A stretch of 64,000 nt of DNA from an uncultured Phascolarctobacterium sp. (GCA_949299135.1 CASFZG010000006.1:1-64000); one strand, 5' to 3'; positions 28,103 through 37,921 are shown, counted from the first letter of the stretch. Notes: generated from the letters alone by a model not told the origin. Translations and numbers: made by a program.

Positions 28103-28579
28103 ATGCAGAGTGTGGAAATTGAAAAACTGGTAAGCACCCTGGCGGAGCAGATTTTGGAAGGAACGGAAATTTCGCTGGTGGACGTTGAGTATGTACGCGA
28201 AAAGGATTGGTACCTGAGGATTTACATTGACAAACCCTGCGGCATTGAAATTGACGACTGCCAGATGGTCAGCGAAAAGCTGACGGAGGTTCTGGACGAG
28301 CGCGACCCTATCAGGGATAAGTATTATCTTGAGGTTTCTTCACCGGGTATCGACCGCCCGCTGAAAAAGGACAAGGATTTTGAAAGCGCTTACGGCAAAA
28401 AGGTAGATATTAAATTTTTTGCGCCGTGGGAGAAAAACAAGGAGATTGTTGCTGTGCTGGTAGCGCACGATGAGGCAACCATCAGCGCAAGGCCCATTAT
28501 TAAGGGGCGCGAAAGCAAGAACCCTGTTGTATTTGACAGAAAACTGATTGCTATGGTCAGACCGCATATAGATTTTTAA
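28103..28579 (+). CDS. rimP: Ribosome maturation factor RimP
   Basis: The 158-residue cytoplasmic protein helps assemble the 30S subunit. The two-domain pattern is present: an N-terminal helix-strand domain with L-V-D-V-E-Y-V-R-E-K-D-W-Y-L-R-I-Y-I-D and Y-Y-L-E-V-S-S-P-G-I-D-R-P-L, then a C-terminal SH3-like part. ATG 28103 with GGAGGTG upstream is chosen; the frame's earlier ATG lies inside the leader hairpin. It heads the nusA-infB operon. Confidence 0.95.
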   Translation: MQSVEIEKLVSTLAEQILEGTEISLVDVEYVREKDWYLRIYIDKPCGIEIDDCQMVSEKLTEVLDERDPIRDKYYLEVSSPGIDRPLKKDKDFESAYGKKVDIKFFAPWEKNKEIVAVLVAHDEATISARPIIKGRESKNPVVFDRKLIAMVRPHIDF

Positions 28580-28601
28580 GATTTTAGGGGGAGTAAAAAA
28601 A

Positions 28602-29687
28602 GTGAACGCAGATTTTATTATGGCAGTACAGGAATTGGGCAAGGAAAAAGGCATTGAGCCTTCCGTGCTGTTTGAAGCTGTTGAGGAAGCGCTGGTAACT
28701 GCTTACAAAAAGAATTTTGGCAGCAGCCAGAACGTGCGCGTTGATTTAAACAGAACAACCGGCGAGCTGCATGTATATGCGCAGAAGCATGTTGTGGAAA
28801 ATGTTGAGGACGACGCTAACGAGCTTTCGCTGGAAGATGCGCGCAAGATTGACCCGCGTTATGAACTGGACGACATTGTTGAGCAGGAAGTAACGCCGAA
28901 AAACTTTGGCCGCATTGCTGCACAGAATGCAAAACAGGTTGTTGTGCAGCGCATCCGCGAGGCAGAACGCGGCATGGTGTTTGAAAAATACTACAACCGT
29001 GAAAATGATATTGTAACCGGCGTTATTCAGCGCATGGAAAACAGAAATGTATATATTGACCTTGGCAAAGCCGAAGCAGTTTTAACTGTCGGCGAGCAGA
29101 TTCCGGGCGAAATTTACGAATACCACGACAGAATGAAAACCTACATTCTGGAAGTACGCAAAACCAGCAAAGGTCCGCAGATCATGGTTTCCAGGACTCA
29201 TCCGGGACTGCTGAAACGCCTGTTTGAGCTGGAAGTGCCGGAAATCCACGACGGTTTGGTGGAAATCAAATCCGTTGCGCGTGAACCGGGTATGCGCTCC
29301 AAAATCGCAGTGTACACCAAAGATGAAAACATCGACCCGGTAGGCGCCTGCGTTGGACAGAAAGGCATGCGCGTACAGGCAATCGTCAACGAACTGCGCG
29401 GCGAAAAAATCGACATTGTTAAATACAGTGAAGACCCGGCGCAGTATGTTGCCAACGCACTTTCACCGGCAAAAGTTATCAGCACCGAAGTGCTGGAAAA
29501 CGAAAAAATCTGCCGCGTGGTTGTGCCGGATTACCAGCTTTCGCTTGCAATCGGCAAGGAAGGGCAGAACGCACGCCTTGCAGCCAAGCTGACCGGCTGG
29601 AAAATTGACATCAAGAGCGAAACCCAGAGCAGGGAAGAACCTTTTGAACCCATCGGAGGTGAATCCGGTGAAGCAGCAGAAGATTAA
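28602..29687 (+). CDS. nusA: Transcription termination/antitermination factor NusA
   Basis: The 361-residue protein binds RNA polymerase and nascent RNA and modulates pausing, termination and antitermination. The order is an N-terminal polymerase-binding domain, an S1 domain near 130-200 and two KH domains (the first with [11 protein letters not shown], the second with [13 protein letters not shown]). The acidic repeats of E. coli NusA are absent, as in other Firmicutes. GTG 28602 is the start after GGGGAG. ylxR starts inside its 3' end. Confidence 0.97.
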   Translation: MNADFIMAVQELGKEKGIEPSVLFEAVEEALVTAYKKNFGSSQNVRVDLNRTTGELHVYAQKHVVENVEDDANELSLEDARKIDPRYELDDIVEQEVTPKNFGRIAAQNAKQVVVQRIREAERGMVFEKYYNRENDIVTGVIQRMENRNVYIDLGKAEAVLTVGEQIPGEIYEYHDRMKTYILEVRKTSKGPQIMVSRTHPGLLKRLFELEVPEIHDGLVEIKSVAREPGMRSKIAVYTKDENIDPVGACVGQKGMRVQAIVNELRGEKIDIVKYSEDPAQYVANALSPAKVISTEVLENEKICRVVVPDYQLSLAIGKEGQNARLAAKLTGWKIDIKSETQSREEPFEPIGGESGEAAED

Positions 29688-29946
29688 AAAAATCCCGCAG
29701 CGCAAATGCGTCGGCTGCGGCGAAATGAAGGATAAAAAAGCGCTGCTGCGCATTGTTCGTTCGCCGGAAGGCGAAATTGCGCTGGATTTGACCGGCAAAA
29801 AATCCGGGCGCGGCGCGTATGTTTGCCGCAGTAAGGACTGCATTAGCAAAGCGGTGAAGGAAAAACGCCTTGAGCGTGCTTTGGAAAAACCGGTGAGCGA
29901 AGAAGTTTACGCCAAGCTGCTGGAGGATTTGCCGGATGGACAGTAA
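29668..29946 (+). CDS. ylxR: YlxR family RNA-binding protein
   Basis: The 92-residue protein of the YlxR/DUF448 family is encoded between nusA and infB in most Firmicutes. The signature [12 protein letters not shown] is near the N-terminus, followed by a G-R-G-A-Y-V-C loop. GTG 29668 is chosen because CGGAGGT lies eight bases upstream; this start lies 20 bases inside the nusA end. YlxR proteins have been linked to RNase P and to transcription control in some species. Confidence 0.92.
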   Translation: MKQQKIKKIPQRKCVGCGEMKDKKALLRIVRSPEGEIALDLTGKKSGRGAYVCRSKDCISKAVKEKRLERALEKPVSEEVYAKLLEDLPDGQ

Positions 29947-30241
29947 ACAGGTAGCATTTGCACTGGGGCTGGCGCAGAAGGCCGGTAAGGTTGCCAGCGG
30001 TGATTTTGCGGTACGCAGCGCGTTAAACGGCGGCAAGGCCAAGCTGATGCTGATTGCCTGCGATGCTGCGGAAGCATCGCGCAAGGAACTGGAATACCTT
30101 GCCGAAACGGCAGATGTGAAAACGGTAACAGGCCCCGCCCGTGCGGAAATCGGTTCGGCAATAGGCAAATCGCCGCGGACGGCGGTTGTAATTACGGATA
30201 ATAATTTTGCAGTTATGATATATAACAAGTGCCACGACTAA
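29936..30241 (+). CDS. ylxQ: L7Ae/L30e-family ribosomal protein, YlxQ type
   Basis: The 101-residue protein has the L7Ae/L30e/S12e fold, an RNA kink-turn binder. Its pattern is A-L-G-L-A-Q-K-A-G-K-V-A-S-G early and a terminal V-V-I-T-D-N-N-F-A. It overlaps the ylxR end by 11 bases and precedes infB by 16 bases, the standard position in the operon. Its role on ribosomes or other RNAs is not settled. Confidence 0.9.
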   Translation: MDSKQVAFALGLAQKAGKVASGDFAVRSALNGGKAKLMLIACDAAEASRKELEYLAETADVKTVTGPARAEIGSAIGKSPRTAVVITDNNFAVMIYNKCHD

Positions 30242-30257
30242 GTTTGGAGGTGGATGA

Positions 30258-32807
30258 ATGGGTAAGCATAGAGTATATGAAATAGCAAAGGAACTTGGCA
30301 AAACCAATCAGGAAGTAATTGATGTTTTGGCCAAAAATAACATTCAGGTAAAAAGTTTGAGTACGGTTGACGATTCTGCCAAAGATTTGGTAGTGCGCGC
30401 ATTTACCAAAAAGCCGGTTCAGCCGGAGAAGAAACCTGCGCTGCAGCCCAAGCCGCAGAATAATGCGCCTAAAGCTGCACCGGTTAACAACGATAACAAA
30501 ACCAATGCGCAGAAGCATGATAAACCGCAGGTGCAGAACCAGCCAAAAGCTGCTGTGCCCAATAAGCCGCAGCAGGATAACAGGCCGAAAAACCAGCCTA
30601 ACAATAAACCTGCCAATGCGCATAACGACCAGCGCAACCAGAATCAGAACAGAAATAATAACCAAAATCAAAACCAGAATCAGAAGAAAAATAACCAGCC
30701 CATGCAGCAGCAGGGCAAAGGCAATCCGCAGGGGCAGCATAACAAAAACAACAAACCTAACCGCCCCCAGCGCCCGCAGGGAGGAATTTTTATCGGACCG
30801 CGTGACAAACAGCAGGCAGCCCAGCCGAACCGCGGCGCTAATGCGCAGCAGAACCAGAACCGTTTTGATAATCAGAACCGCGGCGGACAGCAGCAGGGTA
30901 AAGGTAATCAGCAGTTTAACAAAAAACGCAACGAAAAACCGCAGATTAAAGGCCAGTACGCCAGCCGCGACAGCCGCAACATGCACAGCCGCGACCATAT
31001 GATGAAAAAACGCCCCGGCAGCAGCAAACCGCAGCAGCCCGCGCAGCCGGTTCAGGTTGTACGCCCCAGCCGTGTTGAAGTTGGCGAAAGCATTAATGTA
31101 AAAGAGTTTGCCAACCTTATCAAACGCGAGGTTAACGAAGTTATTAAAGCCCTGTTTATGCTGGGCGTAATGGTAACCATTAACCAGGATATTGATTTTG
31201 AAACCGCAGAGCTTGTCGGTACTGAATTCGACGTTGAAGTAGTACCGCTGCCGCCGGAAGAAGACCCGACCGAAATTCCGGAGGTTGAGGACGACCCGTC
31301 CAAGCGTTTGCCGCGCCCGCCTGTAATTACCGTTATGGGCCACGTTGACCACGGCAAGACTTCGCTTTTGGACGCTATCCGCAAATCCAACGTAACCAGC
31401 CGCGAAGCAGGCGGCATTACCCAGCATATCGGTGCATATATGGTTAACTACCAGGGCAAAAAGATTGTTTTCCTCGATACCCCTGGTCACGAAGCGTTTA
31501 CCGCCATGCGTGCCCGCGGCGCACAGGTAACTGACGTTGCCATCCTTGTAGTTGCCGCAGACGATGGCGTTATGCCGCAGACCATTGAAGCAATTAACCA
31601 TGCCAAAGCTGCCAAGGTGCCTATTATTGTTGCCATCAACAAAATGGACCGCCCGGGCGCAAACCCCGACCATGTTAAACAGCAGCTGGCAGAGCATGAA
31701 CTGATCCCTGAAGACTGGGGCGGCGATACCATCATGGTTCCAGTTTCCGCACATCAGAAAACCGGTATCCCCGAACTTTTGGAAATGATTTTGCTGGTTG
31801 CCGAAATGCAGGAACTGAAAGCCAACCCGAACCTGCCGGCACACGGTACTATCATCGAAGCGCAGCTTGATAAAGGCCGCGGCCCTGTTGCCACCGTTCT
31901 GGTACAGCGCGGTACTTTAAGTATCGGCGATACCATTATTGCAGGCACGGCTTACGGCAAAGTGCGCGCCATGGTTAACGACCGCGGCGAAAAAGTAAAA
32001 AAAGCGCTGCCGTCTACCCCTGTCGAAGTGCTTGGCCTGAACGAAGTGCCTATGGCAGGCGATATCCTTGACAGCACGGACGAAAAAACTGCCCGCAGTG
32101 TTGCCGAAAAGCGCCTTGCAAAACGCCGCAGCGAAGAAATGCAGCAGAACGCCAAAGTATCTCTGGACGATATCTTCCAGCGTATTCAGGAAGGCGAGCT
32201 GAAAGAACTGAACATTGTTGTTAAGGCTGACGTTCAGGGCACTATCGAAGCACTGAAATCTTCGCTTTCCAACATTAAAAACGATGAAGTTAAGGTTGTC
32301 GTTGTTCACTCCGGCGTAGGCTCTATTACCGAATCCGACGTAATGTTGGCATCCGCTGCCAACGCACTGATTATCGGCTTTAACGTCCGTCCGGACGCCA
32401 ACGCGCGTAAGGCTGCCGAAACCGAAAAGGTTGACGTACGCACTTACAGGGTTATTTACGACGCTATCAACGACGTTGAAGCTGCTATCAAAGGCATGCT
32501 TGCGCCTAAATTTAAAGAAGTTATCACAGGGCGTGTGGAAGTCCGCCAGCTGATTACAATTTCCAAACTGCTCATCGCAGGCTGCTATGTGCTTGAAGGC
32601 AAAGTTACCAACTCCTCCAAGGTACGCGTAGTACGCGACGGCATTGTAGTACACGAAGGCGAAATAGACTCCCTGCGCAGATTTAAAGATGATGTTAAAG
32701 AAGTTGTGGCAGGCTTTGAATGTGGCATAACACTTGATAAATTCCGCGACCTTAAAGAAGGGGACGTATTTGAAGTTTATTCCATGGAAGAAGTTGCCGC
32801 AGAATAA
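30258..32807 (+). CDS. infB: Translation initiation factor IF-2
   Basis: The 849-residue GTPase places initiator tRNA on the 30S subunit. The IF2 N-terminal domain lies in the first ~50 residues. An unusually Asn/Gln-rich, low-complexity linker spans about 50-265. The G domain starts near 350 with G-H-V-D-H-G-K-T, followed by D-T-P-G-H and N-K-M-D. Domains II-IV complete the protein. GGAGGTG lies before the ATG. It is the largest gene of the operon and is followed after 12 bases by rbfA. Confidence 0.98.
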   Translation: MGKHRVYEIAKELGKTNQEVIDVLAKNNIQVKSLSTVDDSAKDLVVRAFTKKPVQPEKKPALQPKPQNNAPKAAPVNNDNKTNAQKHDKPQVQNQPKAAVPNKPQQDNRPKNQPNNKPANAHNDQRNQNQNRNNNQNQNQNQKKNNQPMQQQGKGNPQGQHNKNNKPNRPQRPQGGIFIGPRDKQQAAQPNRGANAQQNQNRFDNQNRGGQQQGKGNQQFNKKRNEKPQIKGQYASRDSRNMHSRDHMMKKRPGSSKPQQPAQPVQVVRPSRVEVGESINVKEFANLIKREVNEVIKALFMLGVMVTINQDIDFETAELVGTEFDVEVVPLPPEEDPTEIPEVEDDPSKRLPRPPVITVMGHVDHGKTSLLDAIRKSNVTSREAGGITQHIGAYMVNYQGKKIVFLDTPGHEAFTAMRARGAQVTDVAILVVAADDGVMPQTIEAINHAKAAKVPIIVAINKMDRPGANPDHVKQQLAEHELIPEDWGGDTIMVPVSAHQKTGIPELLEMILLVAEMQELKANPNLPAHGTIIEAQLDKGRGPVATVLVQRGTLSIGDTIIAGTAYGKVRAMVNDRGEKVKKALPSTPVEVLGLNEVPMAGDILDSTDEKTARSVAEKRLAKRRSEEMQQNAKVSLDDIFQRIQEGELKELNIVVKADVQGTIEALKSSLSNIKNDEVKVVVVHSGVGSITESDVMLASAANALIIGFNVRPDANARKAAETEKVDVRTYRVIYDAINDVEAAIKGMLAPKFKEVITGRVEVRQLITISKLLIAGCYVLEGKVTNSSKVRVVRDGIVVHEGEIDSLRRFKDDVKEVVAGFECGITLDKFRDLKEGDVFEVYSMEEVAAE

Positions 32808-32819
32808 CAGGTACTTGTT

Positions 32820-33179
32820 ATGGCAAGATTAAGAGTAGAAAAATTACAAGAAGCAATCAAGCAGGAAATCAGCAAGATTTTGCTGCACGATATTAAAGAC
32901 CCGCGCATTAAATTCGTTACCGTTACAGGAGTGGAACTGACTGACGATATCAGCCAGGCGAAGGTTTATGTAAGCCTGTACGGCAGCGAAACCCAGCAGG
33001 AGGAAGCATGGCAGGGGCTTAATAAAGCCGTAGGCTATATGCGTACGGAAATTGCCAAACGCATCAGGCTGCGCTTTGCCCCGGTGCTGATTTTTACCAA
33101 AGACACCTCCATGGAATACAGCGCGCATATCGAAGAATTGCTCAGAAAAATCAAACAAGAGGAAACCCCGCATGAGTAA
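32820..33179 (+). CDS. rbfA: 30S ribosome-binding factor A
   Basis: The 119-residue KH-fold protein takes part in late 30S maturation. The family pattern is visible: I-S-K-I-L-L-H-D-I-K-D-P-R-I, V-T-V-T-G-V-E-L-T-D-D and L-R-F-A-P-V-L-I-F. It ends 8 bases inside the nrnA start, implying translational coupling. Confidence 0.96.
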   Translation: MARLRVEKLQEAIKQEISKILLHDIKDPRIKFVTVTGVELTDDISQAKVYVSLYGSETQQEEAWQGLNKAVGYMRTEIAKRIRLRFAPVLIFTKDTSMEYSAHIEELLRKIKQEETPHE

Positions 33180-34122
33180 AAACTGTACGCTTGAAGAAAT
33201 TGCCGCCCTGCTGCTGGCGCAGGATAAACTGGTTCTGTGTCCGCATGTAAGCCCGGACGGCGATGCTTTGGGCTCTACGCTGGCGCTGAAAATGGCGCTG
33301 GAAAAAGCCGGTAAAAAGGTAACGGTAATGGTGGATGACGATGTTCCCAAAGCCTTTGGCTTTTTGCCGCAGATAGATTGTTTTGTAAAACCTGCCGACG
33401 GCGAAGTGCTGGAAGCAGATTTGCTGGTAGTATTGGACGCCAGCTCGCTGGACCGTATCGGCAAGGTGGCGCAGGCTGTTAAGGCTAAAGCTGTTGCCAA
33501 TATCGACCATCACATTTCCAACACGCAGTTTGCCGATTATCTGTATCTGAATACGGAAGCGGCGGCAACGGCGGAAATTTTGTGCAATCTGGTGGAAAAA
33601 CTCGGCATTACGCCGGATAAGGATTTGGCAACCTGCCTGTACACCGGCATTTATACGGACTGCGGTTCGTTCCGCTATGCCAATACCACGCCGGGCACAA
33701 TGCGCGCGGCGGCAAAGCTGTTGGAATACGGCGCACGCCCGAATGAAATTTCGGACGCTTTGGGCACGAACACCCGCGCCAATATTGAAATGCTGGGCAA
33801 GGTTTTGCAGACTCTGGCTTTTTACAACGACGGCAAAATCAGCACGCTGGAAATCAACACTGATTTGTACGATAAAGACGTGAATACGGATAATTTTATT
33901 TCGTTTGCGCGTTATATCGAAGGCGTTGATATTGCAGTGCTGTTTAAAGCTGTTGAACCTGCTGTTACGCGCGTCAGCATGCGCTCGCAGGATACCGACG
34001 TTGCGGCAATTGCTTTGTCGTTCGGCGGCGGCGGTCATGTCCGTGCGGCGGGCTGCACCGTTGAGCTGCCGCTGGAACAGGCCAAAGCCAAAGTGCTGGA
34101 AGCTATCGGTAAAGCGTTATGA
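33172..34122 (+). CDS. nrnA: DHH family phosphoesterase, NrnA-like
   Basis: The 316-residue enzyme belongs to the DHH-DHHA1 family. NrnA proteins degrade short oligoribonucleotides and 3'-phosphoadenosine 5'-phosphate. Motifs are H-V-S-P-D-G-D-A-L-G-S near residue 24, D-A-S-S (motif II), I-D-H-H-I-S-N near 107, and the C-terminal substrate loop G-G-G-G-H-V-R-A-A-G. The gene lies between rbfA and truB with overlaps at both ends, the usual Firmicutes arrangement. Confidence 0.95.
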   Translation: MSKNCTLEEIAALLLAQDKLVLCPHVSPDGDALGSTLALKMALEKAGKKVTVMVDDDVPKAFGFLPQIDCFVKPADGEVLEADLLVVLDASSLDRIGKVAQAVKAKAVANIDHHISNTQFADYLYLNTEAAATAEILCNLVEKLGITPDKDLATCLYTGIYTDCGSFRYANTTPGTMRAAAKLLEYGARPNEISDALGTNTRANIEMLGKVLQTLAFYNDGKISTLEINTDLYDKDVNTDNFISFARYIEGVDIAVLFKAVEPAVTRVSMRSQDTDVAAIALSFGGGGHVRAAGCTVELPLEQAKAKVLEAIGKAL

Positions 34123-35003
34123 CAGCCGGTATTATTAATGTTTTAAAACCCTGCGGTATGACAAGCCATGATGTTATCAGCTTTATGCGCAGGGTACTGA
34201 ATACTAAAAAAATCGGGCACTCCGGTACGCTTGACCCTGATGCGGCCGGTGTGCTGCCTGTTTTTGCGGGTACTGCCACACGCCTTTTGGAATACGCGCT
34301 GGAGGACGGCAAAAGTTACCGTGCGGAAATTACCTTTGGTGTAAAAACCGACACAGGCGATGACAGCGGTACGGTAGTGCAAACAAGCGCTTTGCCAACA
34401 TGCAGTGCGGAAGAATTTACCGCTGTGCTGCAAGAATTTACCGGCGTGCAGAAGCAGATGCCGCCGATGTATTCCGCTTTGAAGCTGAACGGACAGCCGC
34501 TTTATAAGCTGGCGCGCAAGGGGATAGAAGTGGAACGCGAAGCGCGCGAAATTTTTATCAGCCGTTTAGAGCTTATCAGCTTTAATCCGCAAAAAGCGGT
34601 GCTTGATGTGGAATGCAGCAAAGGTACTTATATTCGCACTTTGCTGGAAGATATCTGCGCAAGGCTGGGCGTTTGCGGCACAATGAGTTTTTTGCTGCGT
34701 ACTTCCGCAGGCGGCTTTAAAATTGAGGACGCCGTTACCTTGCAGGAGCTGGAAGCAGAACCTTTGCGTTACCTGCTGCCGGAGGAAACTGCCGTTATGC
34801 ACCTTGCGGAAGCTGTGCTGACAGAGCGGCAGGCGTGGCGCATTACGCAGGGCGTTGCCACCAGCATGGCAGGCATGGCGGACGGATTATACCGCCTGAA
34901 AGGGCAAAGCGGCGAATTTTACGGCATCGGCAAAGCTGCTGAAGGCGTAATGAAAGGCGTAAAAATTCTGCATCAGGCAGATAAACCGCAGGAACTTATT
35001 TGA
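34119..35003 (+). CDS. truB: tRNA pseudouridine(55) synthase TruB
   Basis: The 294-residue enzyme makes pseudouridine 55 in the T-loop of tRNAs. The catalytic aspartate is in G-H-S-G-T-L-D-P-D-A-A-G-V-L-P, followed by G-T-A-T-R-L. The N-terminal K-P-C-G-M-T-S-H-D-V matches the family. The ATG overlaps the nrnA stop by four bases (ATGA). Confidence 0.97.
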   Translation: MTAGIINVLKPCGMTSHDVISFMRRVLNTKKIGHSGTLDPDAAGVLPVFAGTATRLLEYALEDGKSYRAEITFGVKTDTGDDSGTVVQTSALPTCSAEEFTAVLQEFTGVQKQMPPMYSALKLNGQPLYKLARKGIEVEREAREIFISRLELISFNPQKAVLDVECSKGTYIRTLLEDICARLGVCGTMSFLLRTSAGGFKIEDAVTLQELEAEPLRYLLPEETAVMHLAEAVLTERQAWRITQGVATSMAGMADGLYRLKGQSGEFYGIGKAAEGVMKGVKILHQADKPQELI

Positions 35004-35011
35004 GGTAGTTC

Positions 35012-35947
35012 ATGAAAATTATTACATCTCTGGATGCTGATTTAAAAAATGAATATCCAGCAACGGTTATTGCGCTGGGCACGTTTGACGGTTTGCATTT
35101 AGGGCATAACGACGTTATTTATACGGCGAGGAATTACGCGCGCCAGAACGGGCTGAAGCTGGCTGTATTTACGTTCAGCAACCATCCGCTGGCGTTAATC
35201 CGTCCGGATCTGGTGCCGGTGAGGATTATTTCCGCCGAAGAAAAAATCCGGCTTCTGGAAGCCGACGGCGTTGATTACCTGATTAACATACCGTTTACGG
35301 AAGCGTTTGCGTCGCTGTCGCCGGATGAATTTTTGGAAGGCTTGAAGCATTTTAACTACCGCTGTTTGGTTGTGGGCGAGAACTTTACCTACGGCTTTTT
35401 GGGCAGCGGCAAAACCGAAACGCTGGAACGCAGCGGCAAAAAGAACGGTTTTGAAGTTATTGTGCGCCCGCTGGTTAAGATGAACGGCAACATCGTCAGC
35501 AGTACCGGCATCCGTAATTTAATCCGCGCAGGGCATATTGAATACGCTAACGAAATGCTGGGGCGTGCTTACAGCATTACCGGGCAGATTGTGCACGGCG
35601 AGCAGCGCGGGCGCAAGTTAGGCTTCCCGACTGCGAATATTGAACTGCTGCATGGCGAAATGGCTGTGCCTGCGCCGGGTGTGTATGCCGTTACGGCAGA
35701 AATTGACGGCGCTGTTTACGAAGGTATGGGCAATATTGGCAACAACCCGACTTTTAACGACGTGGAGCACGTAAGGCTGGAAGTAAATTTGTTTGATTGC
35801 AGCGGCGATTTATACGGCAAACAGATGAAGGTCTATTTTTATAAATATATCCGCGCCGAGCAGAAGTTTAACGGCGTGGAAGCATTGTGCCAACAGATTG
35901 ATGAAGACAAAAAAGCTATAAAAGCTTACTTTTTAAATAAAAAATAG
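35012..35947 (+). CDS. ribF: Bifunctional riboflavin kinase / FAD synthetase
   Basis: The 311-residue enzyme converts riboflavin to FMN and then FAD. The N-terminal nucleotidyltransferase domain shows G-T-F-D-G-L-H-L-G-H and a second motif S-S-T-G-I-R-N-L-I-R-A-G. The C-terminal kinase domain contains G-R-K-L-G-F-P-T-A-N-I. It ends the long rimP operon. FAD supply links it functionally to flavoproteins such as the ETF in this window. Confidence 0.97.
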   Translation: MKIITSLDADLKNEYPATVIALGTFDGLHLGHNDVIYTARNYARQNGLKLAVFTFSNHPLALIRPDLVPVRIISAEEKIRLLEADGVDYLINIPFTEAFASLSPDEFLEGLKHFNYRCLVVGENFTYGFLGSGKTETLERSGKKNGFEVIVRPLVKMNGNIVSSTGIRNLIRAGHIEYANEMLGRAYSITGQIVHGEQRGRKLGFPTANIELLHGEMAVPAPGVYAVTAEIDGAVYEGMGNIGNNPTFNDVEHVRLEVNLFDCSGDLYGKQMKVYFYKYIRAEQKFNGVEALCQQIDEDKKAIKAYFLNKK

Positions 35948-35976
35948 TTGCCCTGCGGCTGATTTTATGTTATACT
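35948..35976 (+). promoter_or_regulatory. Predicted promoter of rpsO
   Basis: TTGCCC (35948-35953), 17 bases, then TATACT (35971-35976) with an extended -10 TGT. It begins immediately after the ribF stop and leaves a leader of ~85 bases before rpsO, long enough for S15 autoregulation. No specific S15-binding fold was verified. Confidence 0.72.
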
Positions 35977-36067
35977 ACTAAAGTATTATTTTTGAACCAT
36001 TGCTTGGAGATGCGCTGCTCCGGCGGTTTCTATGCTTTGGCGATTACAGAAAAATGGAGGAATTACA

Positions 36068-36334
36068 ATGTTAACACCTGAAAGAAAACAACAAATCATT
36101 CTTGAAAACGCAAGACATGAAGGCGACACCGGTTCTCCGGAAGTACAGATCGCAGTTCTTACCGAACGCATTAAATACCTTACCGAACATCTGAAAGACC
36201 ACAAAAAAGACCATCATTCCCGCCGCGGCCTGCTGAAAATGGTTGGCCAGCGCCGTGGTTTGCTGAACTATCTTATGGCTAAGGATATCGAGCGTTATCG
36301 TGCAATCCTTGCAAAGCTCGGCCTGCGTAAATAA
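36068..36334 (+). CDS. rpsO: 30S ribosomal protein S15
   Basis: The 88-residue protein binds 16S rRNA early in 30S assembly. The family sequence is complete: [32 protein letters not shown] and the C-terminal [14 protein letters not shown] 36068 follows TGGAGG; the open frame upstream is leader. It has its own promoter and terminator. Confidence 0.98.
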   Translation: MLTPERKQQIILENARHEGDTGSPEVQIAVLTERIKYLTEHLKDHKKDHHSRRGLLKMVGQRRGLLNYLMAKDIERYRAILAKLGLRK

Positions 36335-36347
36335 TTGGCAAATAAAG

Positions 36348-36376
36348 GCCTGCTTCACTGCGAAGCAGGCTTTTTT
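36348..36376 (+). terminator. Intrinsic terminator of rpsO
   Basis: GCCTGCTTC (36348-36356) pairs with GAAGCAGGC (36362-36370) and is followed by TTTTTT. Confidence 0.95.
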
Positions 36377-36456
36377 ACAAGATACTTATTTTTATTGTAA
36401 CCGTTTGCCGGTTATGATAAAATAAAAAGGTAATTTAGTTTTAGGAGGAAGCCAAG

Positions 36457-36681
36457 TTGATTACAGCGTTAAGTGTATTGGACGTTATTGTCAGCATAGC
36501 ATTAATTGGCGCTGTGCTTGCACAGTCCGGCAAGGGCTCCGGTTTGTCCGACGCTTTTGGCGGCGGCGGCGGTTATTTTGGCAAAGGCAACGATATGGAC
36601 ACGATGATGGCTAAGGCTACTATTGTTTTAGGCATTTTGTTTGCCCTTATTACTTTGGTAATTGCCAAATTAAGCATGTAA
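36457..36681 (+). CDS. secG: Preprotein translocase subunit SecG
   Basis: The 74-residue membrane protein is the small stimulating subunit of the SecYEG channel. Two membrane segments flank the loop L-A-Q-S-G-K-G-S-G-L-S-D-A-F-G-G-G, which is the family signature. TTG at 36457 is the start, preceded by AGGAGG. It is a single-gene unit closed by a terminator, immediately upstream of the rnr-smpB cluster as in many Firmicutes. Confidence 0.95.
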   Translation: MITALSVLDVIVSIALIGAVLAQSGKGSGLSDAFGGGGGYFGKGNDMDTMMAKATIVLGILFALITLVIAKLSM

Positions 36682-36720
36682 TTTTATAAAACCATAAGCA
36701 AAGCTTTTGTAAAATCCTGC

Positions 36721-36744
36721 ATCCTACCGATGTAGGATTTTTTT
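36721..36744 (+). terminator. Intrinsic terminator of secG
   Basis: ATCCTAC-CGAT-GTAGGAT at 36721-36738 is followed by TTTTTT. Confidence 0.93.
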
Positions 36745-36784
36745 GTATGTGATATAATTATTATATATGTCAGGAGGTAGTAAC

Positions 36785-37519
36785 GTGGCTAAACTTGGCG
36801 CAGAACCTTTCTTTTTTGCGGGCGGCGAAGAAGGTGTGCTTTTAATACATGGTTATACCGGCGCACCGGGAGAAATGCGCCTGCTGGGCGAATTTTTGCA
36901 CCGCAAAGGCTATACCGTGCTGGGCGTGCTGCTGCCGGGCCATTGCACAACTCCCAAAAATTTATCTAAATATACTTTTGACGACTGGTATGCGGAAGTT
37001 AAACGTGGTTACGCACGGCTTAAAGCCAGATGCAGTAAGGTTTATGTAGCGGGGCTTTCGATGGGTGGATTGCTTACACTGCGGGCAGCGGCAGAGCTTG
37101 AGCCGGATAAGGCTGTCGTTATGGCAGCGCCGATTTATGTGCACGACCGCAGGCAGTTTTTGCTGCCGTGGCTGCATTTTTTAATCCGCTACGTTAAAAA
37201 GCATCAGCGTGTGTTTGACGGCGTGCCGGAGGAATACTGCGTGCAGTGCGAGGCAATGCCGACGAAACCATTAATCAGCATGTTTAAATTTGTTAAGGAA
37301 TGTAAGCGCGGCTATTTAAAAAATATCACCGTGCCGTGCCTCATCATGCAGAGCAAAATTGAACATACCGTCCGCCGGCAGAGCGCGCAGTTTATTTATG
37401 ACAACATTGCTTCCAAACGGAAAGAACTGGTGTGGTTTGAACACTGCGGACATATTTTGACATTAGATAAGGAAAGGGGAGCCGTATTTAACAAAATACT
37501 GGCTTTTTTACAGGAATAG
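36785..37519 (+). CDS. Alpha/beta hydrolase, Est30-like carboxylesterase
   Basis: The 244-residue protein resembles the Geobacillus Est30 carboxylesterase along its whole length. The oxyanion segment L-L-I-H-G-Y-T-G, nucleophile S92 in G-L-S-M-G-G and H223 in C-G-H-I-L-T-L-D-K-E are present. The position of the catalytic Asp (D193 in Est30) is occupied by E193 in Q-S-K-I-E-H-T-V. GTG 36785 is preferred because AGGAGG lies seven bases upstream; an in-frame ATG at 36767 precedes the ribosome site. TATAAT at 36753-36758 with TGTGA may be its -10. Esterases of this type often lie between secG and rnr in Firmicutes. Its natural ester is unknown. Confidence 0.9.
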   Translation: MAKLGAEPFFFAGGEEGVLLIHGYTGAPGEMRLLGEFLHRKGYTVLGVLLPGHCTTPKNLSKYTFDDWYAEVKRGYARLKARCSKVYVAGLSMGGLLTLRAAAELEPDKAVVMAAPIYVHDRRQFLLPWLHFLIRYVKKHQRVFDGVPEEYCVQCEAMPTKPLISMFKFVKECKRGYLKNITVPCLIMQSKIEHTVRRQSAQFIYDNIASKRKELVWFEHCGHILTLDKERGAVFNKILAFLQE

Positions 37520-37521
37520 AA

Positions 37522-37920
37522 ATGTTTGAAGATAAAGAGTACCCGATGTGTTTTGCCTGCGGCAAAAAGAACCCCATCGGCTTGAAAATGACTTTTGAAA
37601 TGAATGAAAAAGAGTGCGTATCGTATTTTACGCCAAAGCCGGAGCACCAGAGCTACAACGGCATGATGCACGGCGGTTTAATCAGCGTGCTGCTGGATGA
37701 AATTATGGGGCATTACCTGTTCTGCATGGAAGGCAGACCAGCCTACACCGCCAAAATGGAACTGCGTTACCGCCAGCCGCTGAAAATTGGCGAAGAAGTA
37801 AAATGTGTGGGTACGCGCGTTAAGCAAAAAGGACGCCTTGTGGAAATGCACGGCGAAATTATAACGAAAGAGGGCATTGTTGCGGCGGAAGCTACTGCCA
37901 AAATGATGCTGGAGGAATGA
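37522..37920 (+). CDS. PaaI-type hotdog-fold thioesterase
   Basis: The 132-residue protein is a hotdog-fold thioesterase that would hydrolyse an acyl-CoA or other thioester. The key loop M-M-H-G-G-L-I-S-V-L-L-D-E-I-M-G matches the HGG...D/E active-site pattern of PaaI/YbgC-type enzymes. A C-F-A-C-G-K-K-N-P-I-G-L-K motif at the N-terminus is a feature of one subgroup. It starts two bases after the esterase stop and ends one base before rnr. Confidence 0.9.
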   Translation: MFEDKEYPMCFACGKKNPIGLKMTFEMNEKECVSYFTPKPEHQSYNGMMHGGLISVLLDEIMGHYLFCMEGRPAYTAKMELRYRQPLKIGEEVKCVGTRVKQKGRLVEMHGEIITKEGIVAAEATAKMMLEE

Positions 37921-37921
37921 A

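Noticed and set aside
30213-31844. 543-codon minus-strand open frame opposite infB
   Set aside because: It is antisense to an unmistakable IF-2 gene. It arises from the biased composition of the Asn/Gln-rich linker and has no ribosome site or family pattern.
36032-36067. Upstream in-frame extension of rpsO
   Set aside because: TGGAGG lies directly before ATG 36068, and S15 proteins start at the M-L-T-P-E-R-K sequence; the extension is leader RNA.
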